Made by a program: the position numbers and the translations under genes
Notes under the pieces: model-generated
What the model was told of the DNA's origin: nothing
Seen by the model: only the letters and a program-made list of their open reading frames with translations
Database searches by the model: none
NCBI GenBank assembly: GCA_006937955.1
Contig: SSNP01000109.1
Span: 889,073 to 953,072 of the forward strand
Source: Pachypanchax playfairii
Taxonomy: Eukaryota > Chordata > Actinopteri > Cyprinodontiformes > Aplocheilidae
DNA: 64,000 nt
Reading direction: 5' to 3'
In this document: positions 61,040-64,000 of the stretch, piece by piece
Numbering within the stretch: the stretch's first letter is position 1
Layout of the letters: every line of letters begins with the position of its first letter

Positions 61040-62150
61040 ATTCCATCATGTTATTACTCTTCAAATAAAAACAAAACTGAAAAGCCGTGTGTGAAAGGCT
61101 TAAATTCACCCTGTTGCTTCAACAAGATCTAAAAGCTCATCATCAGGTGTGAGCACATCTTTAAAAACAGGAGTTTTGGCTAAGAGTGCTTTAACACAAC
61201 ACATAGATCACATGGACAGATGAGAACAAGGTAGAGATGTTTACCCATAATGCACAGCAACATGTTTTGATAAATCCAGTCAGAGCACAACAACACAAAC
61301 ACCTCATACAGACTATCGGAAGGCTGATGATTTGGACTTGTTTTACAGTCACGTGATCTGAGAACCTCGTAGTCACTGAGTTGAACATGAGATCATCTTG
61401 ATACCAAAGTGTTGTGGAGTGAAATGTGAAGCCGTTTGTCCTACAGCTGGAGACCGGCCCAAAATGGTTCATACAACAGGACAATGAACCCAAAACACAT
61501 CAGCAGAACATCTGAAAAAGAAAAGAGTAAAGATGCTGCAACGATCCAGTCAACACCACTACATGAGTGAAATACTAAGAGAGCTGTGCAGAAAAATAAA
61601 AATACTGCAGACCGCAATGAAATCTAGTCATGTCCAACTTTATTTATAAAGCCAGTTTAAAACAACTTCAGTTGACCAAAGTGATTTATAAATGTTAAAA
61701 ATCAGTTCAGTACACTAAGAAAATAGAAAAATCAATCAAATAAAAGCACAAGGTGGAGCAACTGAGAACCAAGTTTTTAGAAATGTTCTAAAGACTGTGT
61801 ATCTCTAACCTGGTAAAGCAGACTGTTCCACTGTTCCACACAGAACTCAGTGCTCTGGAAGGGCAGTAAGGCTGAGGGGGTTCTGACACATGAAAAGATT
61901 AAACCTTTAAAAACAATCTGTAAAATATTTCTTTTTTCCAGGCAGTAGGCTGCAGCAGCGTTCGACCACTGAACTCATTTTCTTATTAAATTTTAAATTC
62001 AATATCAAAAATGACACAGAGATTTTCTCACAAACAGAATTGCAGTAAGAACTCGGGCTTCCTTCGGCTTTGGGGTAAAATTCATCCACATTGATGTGAG
62101 AGACAGATAAGGTCAGACAACATCCGCTTTAAGTTATTGCTGCTAATTGT
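61040..62150 (+). pseudogene. Old Tc1 element (Tdr1-like), internally deleted and interrupted
   Basis: Leader sequence (GTGTGTGAAAGGCTTAAATT, AGGTGTGAGCACATCT, AACAGGAGTTTTGGCTAAGA) joins near 61200 to the middle of the transposase: ATGGACAGATGAGAACAAGG (first catalytic Asp region), CCATAATGCACAGC, CAAACACCTCATACAGACTA, ACAACAGGACAATGAACCCA (second Asp region), then AAGAGAGCTGTGCAG. After about 61625 it is interrupted, resuming at 62094 with GTGAGAGACAGATAAGGTCA and TTAAGTTATTGCTGCTAATT, the transposase C-terminus. The N-terminal DNA-binding part is deleted and the frame is broken. Confidence 0.78.
61625..62092. repeat. Dispersed repeat inserted in the old Tc1 copy
   Basis: ACTTTATTTATAAAGCCAGT and CAGTTGACCAAAGTGATTTA match from memory a common fish repeat. 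It splits the Tc1 sequence between the CAATGAA and GTGAGAGACAG segments. Superfamily not assigned. Confidence 0.5.
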
Positions 62151-62154
62151 TGGA

Positions 62155-64000
62155 TCCCACATGATCACACAGTACAACATGATGGAATCTGTTTTGTTTT
62201 TGTACACTTGAGTTCAGTCATTTTAGAACCCCATAAAGATCATTTTTACAATGTTCTGACATGTAAAGCTGAAAGAGTGCAGACTTTATTTTTCCTGTTT
62301 CTGTTTGTAAGATTTCAGGAAGTTTTCCAAAGAAAGTTTTTGTTGGAACATGAGAAGAGTTTGTTTTTGTTGACTTTGCATGTACAGCTCTCCTTTGCAC
62401 ACATCTGTTGTATAGCCAGTACAACAAGATGTAAAGAAGAACATAATGTGTGTCAACAGGAACACAAGGAATGCTGGGTAAATATGTTCTGAGCATGTTT
62501 CTGATCTAAAAATAACTGGCAAAGTTGTTTTTGATTGGGTAGTTTCTTTAGACACTGTACATTCTCTCAAAAATTGAAAACACAGCCTTTCTTTTTTTCT
62601 TATACTTGAAATAAATCCATTGTGTAGAAGAACTAATACAAGCTCAAGTTCTGCATGAAAAATCCCACAGAAATAGAACTACATGAAAATCAGCTGTAAA
62701 ATGTTGTAGTTGCACTGGTTTAAGTCCCTCTGACTGACTGACAGGATTATTATTATATAGAAGTCTGATGTATTATTACCACTGAGGTATTAGTGTGGAA
62801 GCTGCACGTTACAGCTGTTGCTGCTGGAGCTGAAGCTGATCTGAACTGTTAATACTGTCTAATATCCGTAAACAAGTGAAGAAACAGAAAATAAAAAAAT
62901 AAATAATTAAATAATTAAATTTATTTAAAAAATTAAAGCTGAAACTTGTTCATTTTTCTCATCTGACTTTTTTGAGATTCTAAGTTTTCAGATGTTTTAA
63001 AATAAACACAAACGACTAGTTTAGAGAAAAAGAACAATTGTTTCTATCGAGCCGATAACAAATAGAGAACTCAAATGGAACTTTGTGTTTCTACCTGTCT
63101 GCACATTTATACAACCATATAGGGCAATTGTAAAAGCTCCAAAATACGACCTGTGAGAGCGTTTTTGTTTGTGACAAACGACCTGTCAGAGCGTTTTCCG
63201 GGTTCCGTAGAGACTAGCTACCAACAGCTCATGCGCGCATCTTCCCAGAGGAGCTGACAAATATGCATGCGTGAGGTTTCGCTGTATTTAACCAAACAAA
63301 ACACAAATTGTGCAGCAATATGTCTCATTTTAATATAACAGTTAGCTTTAAAATGTCAAAATACACATGCACATACTTTAAAGCCGAATATTTTGCTGTA
63401 AAAAGTGGAACGGTTAAGGTTAGGGTTGCAGATTGGGGTCGCATACGCAATATAGTGTAGTATTTACATATCACAAAATCGACCAATGCAGTCGTATTTG
63501 ACGTGAGGGCTGGCTCTTCTGTTTGGAATCAAAACCCCAAAACAACATTGTTTTCTCAGAATATTGTTTTAATTCTAAAATATTGTGAACATTTTTAAAT
63601 TGTTTAGAAAAACAAAAGTAGAAGTACAGAAGTTTAATGGAAATGTCATGAAATGAAAGTGGTATAAAACAGAAGAGCTCATTTGGTACAAATATGTCAC
63701 CAATGTGTGTGATTGGATGATCTCAGTAATTTGAAGTTGTTGTGGGTTTTTTGTAACTTACACAGTCATAAAGGTTTTAGTTTTTAATAGCTGGGAAATA
63801 TCTATATGTACTATCTTCTTTTCTCACGGCCAGTTCTTTAAATCGCAGTCTGAGCAGATAAGAAATATCTCGAAGCATCACATTAACAAACATTCAGCCA
63901 CAAGTACACAGTGCAGGTTTGTCCAGTGTAAAAGAGAAGCTGATGGAAGATCAGATCCTTGAAGGAGGTGATATATTTGCTTGTTGTATCTTGTTCAACT
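62155..64000. other. Intronic DNA to the window end
   Basis: No exon recognised. At 63145-63200 a short imperfect tandem pair (ACGACCTGTGAGAGCG, ACGACCTGTCAGAGCG) occurs next to GGTTAAGGTTAGGGTTGCAG-type sequence, suggesting a small repeat of unknown family. Confidence 0.4.

Overview
This is a vertebrate, specifically teleost-type, genomic window. Single ORFs are scarce. The only host coding sequence I recognise is two short exons with canonical GT-AG borders, and everything else is AT-rich intron filled with fish-type repeats (Tc1/mariner, hAT, TTAA-delimited MITEs, an RTE-type LINE fragment, microsatellites). Species cannot be fixed from the sequence; a ray-finned fish, probably percomorph, is my best reading.

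Host gene: the + strand carries two consecutive exons of a receptor-type (R2B) protein tyrosine phosphatase, best matching PTPRU (PCP-2 / PTP-lambda). Exon 2 (12095-12226) starts the MAM domain and exon 3 (59610-59881) carries most of the rest. Reading phases agree across the 47.4 kb intron between them. Positions 1-12094 would be intron 1, and 59882-64000 the intron after exon 3. Signal peptide, Ig, fibronectin, transmembrane and phosphatase exons lie outside the window.

Mobile DNA, left to right: an almost complete Tc1/mariner element with an intact 340-aa transposase (1-1506), inserted at a TA inside a TTAA-flanked MITE (family F1). That MITE is itself interrupted by a second TTAA-flanked MITE (F2, 1991-2804). 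A second F1 copy lies at 4579-5181, and a hAT-like element with an exact 8-bp target duplication at 7609-8094. Inside the large intron are F5 (15143-15665), F4 (16398-16994), F6 (21887-23287, containing a third F1 copy), a hAT remnant with a BED zinc finger (30592-30990), F3 with perfect 20-bp inverted repeats (31718-32191), a composite F6/F4/F5 patch (35439-36108), a 3'-lacking second copy of the Tc1 element (47811-48747), a widespread fish dispersed repeat (48844-49188), a (GATA)n array, two old Tc1 copies of a different lineage (53655-54560 and 61040-62150), palindromic MITEs and an RTE/Rex3-like LINE fragment. A poly-C tract with ten Ns (59169-59221) marks an assembly gap just upstream of exon 3.

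No RNA gene, CRISPR array or other novel multi-gene system was found. The most informative structures are the nested TTAA-specific MITEs, for which empty and filled sites can both be read here, the young intact Tc1 transposase, and several complex low-repeat intronic blocks that could be conserved regulatory DNA.
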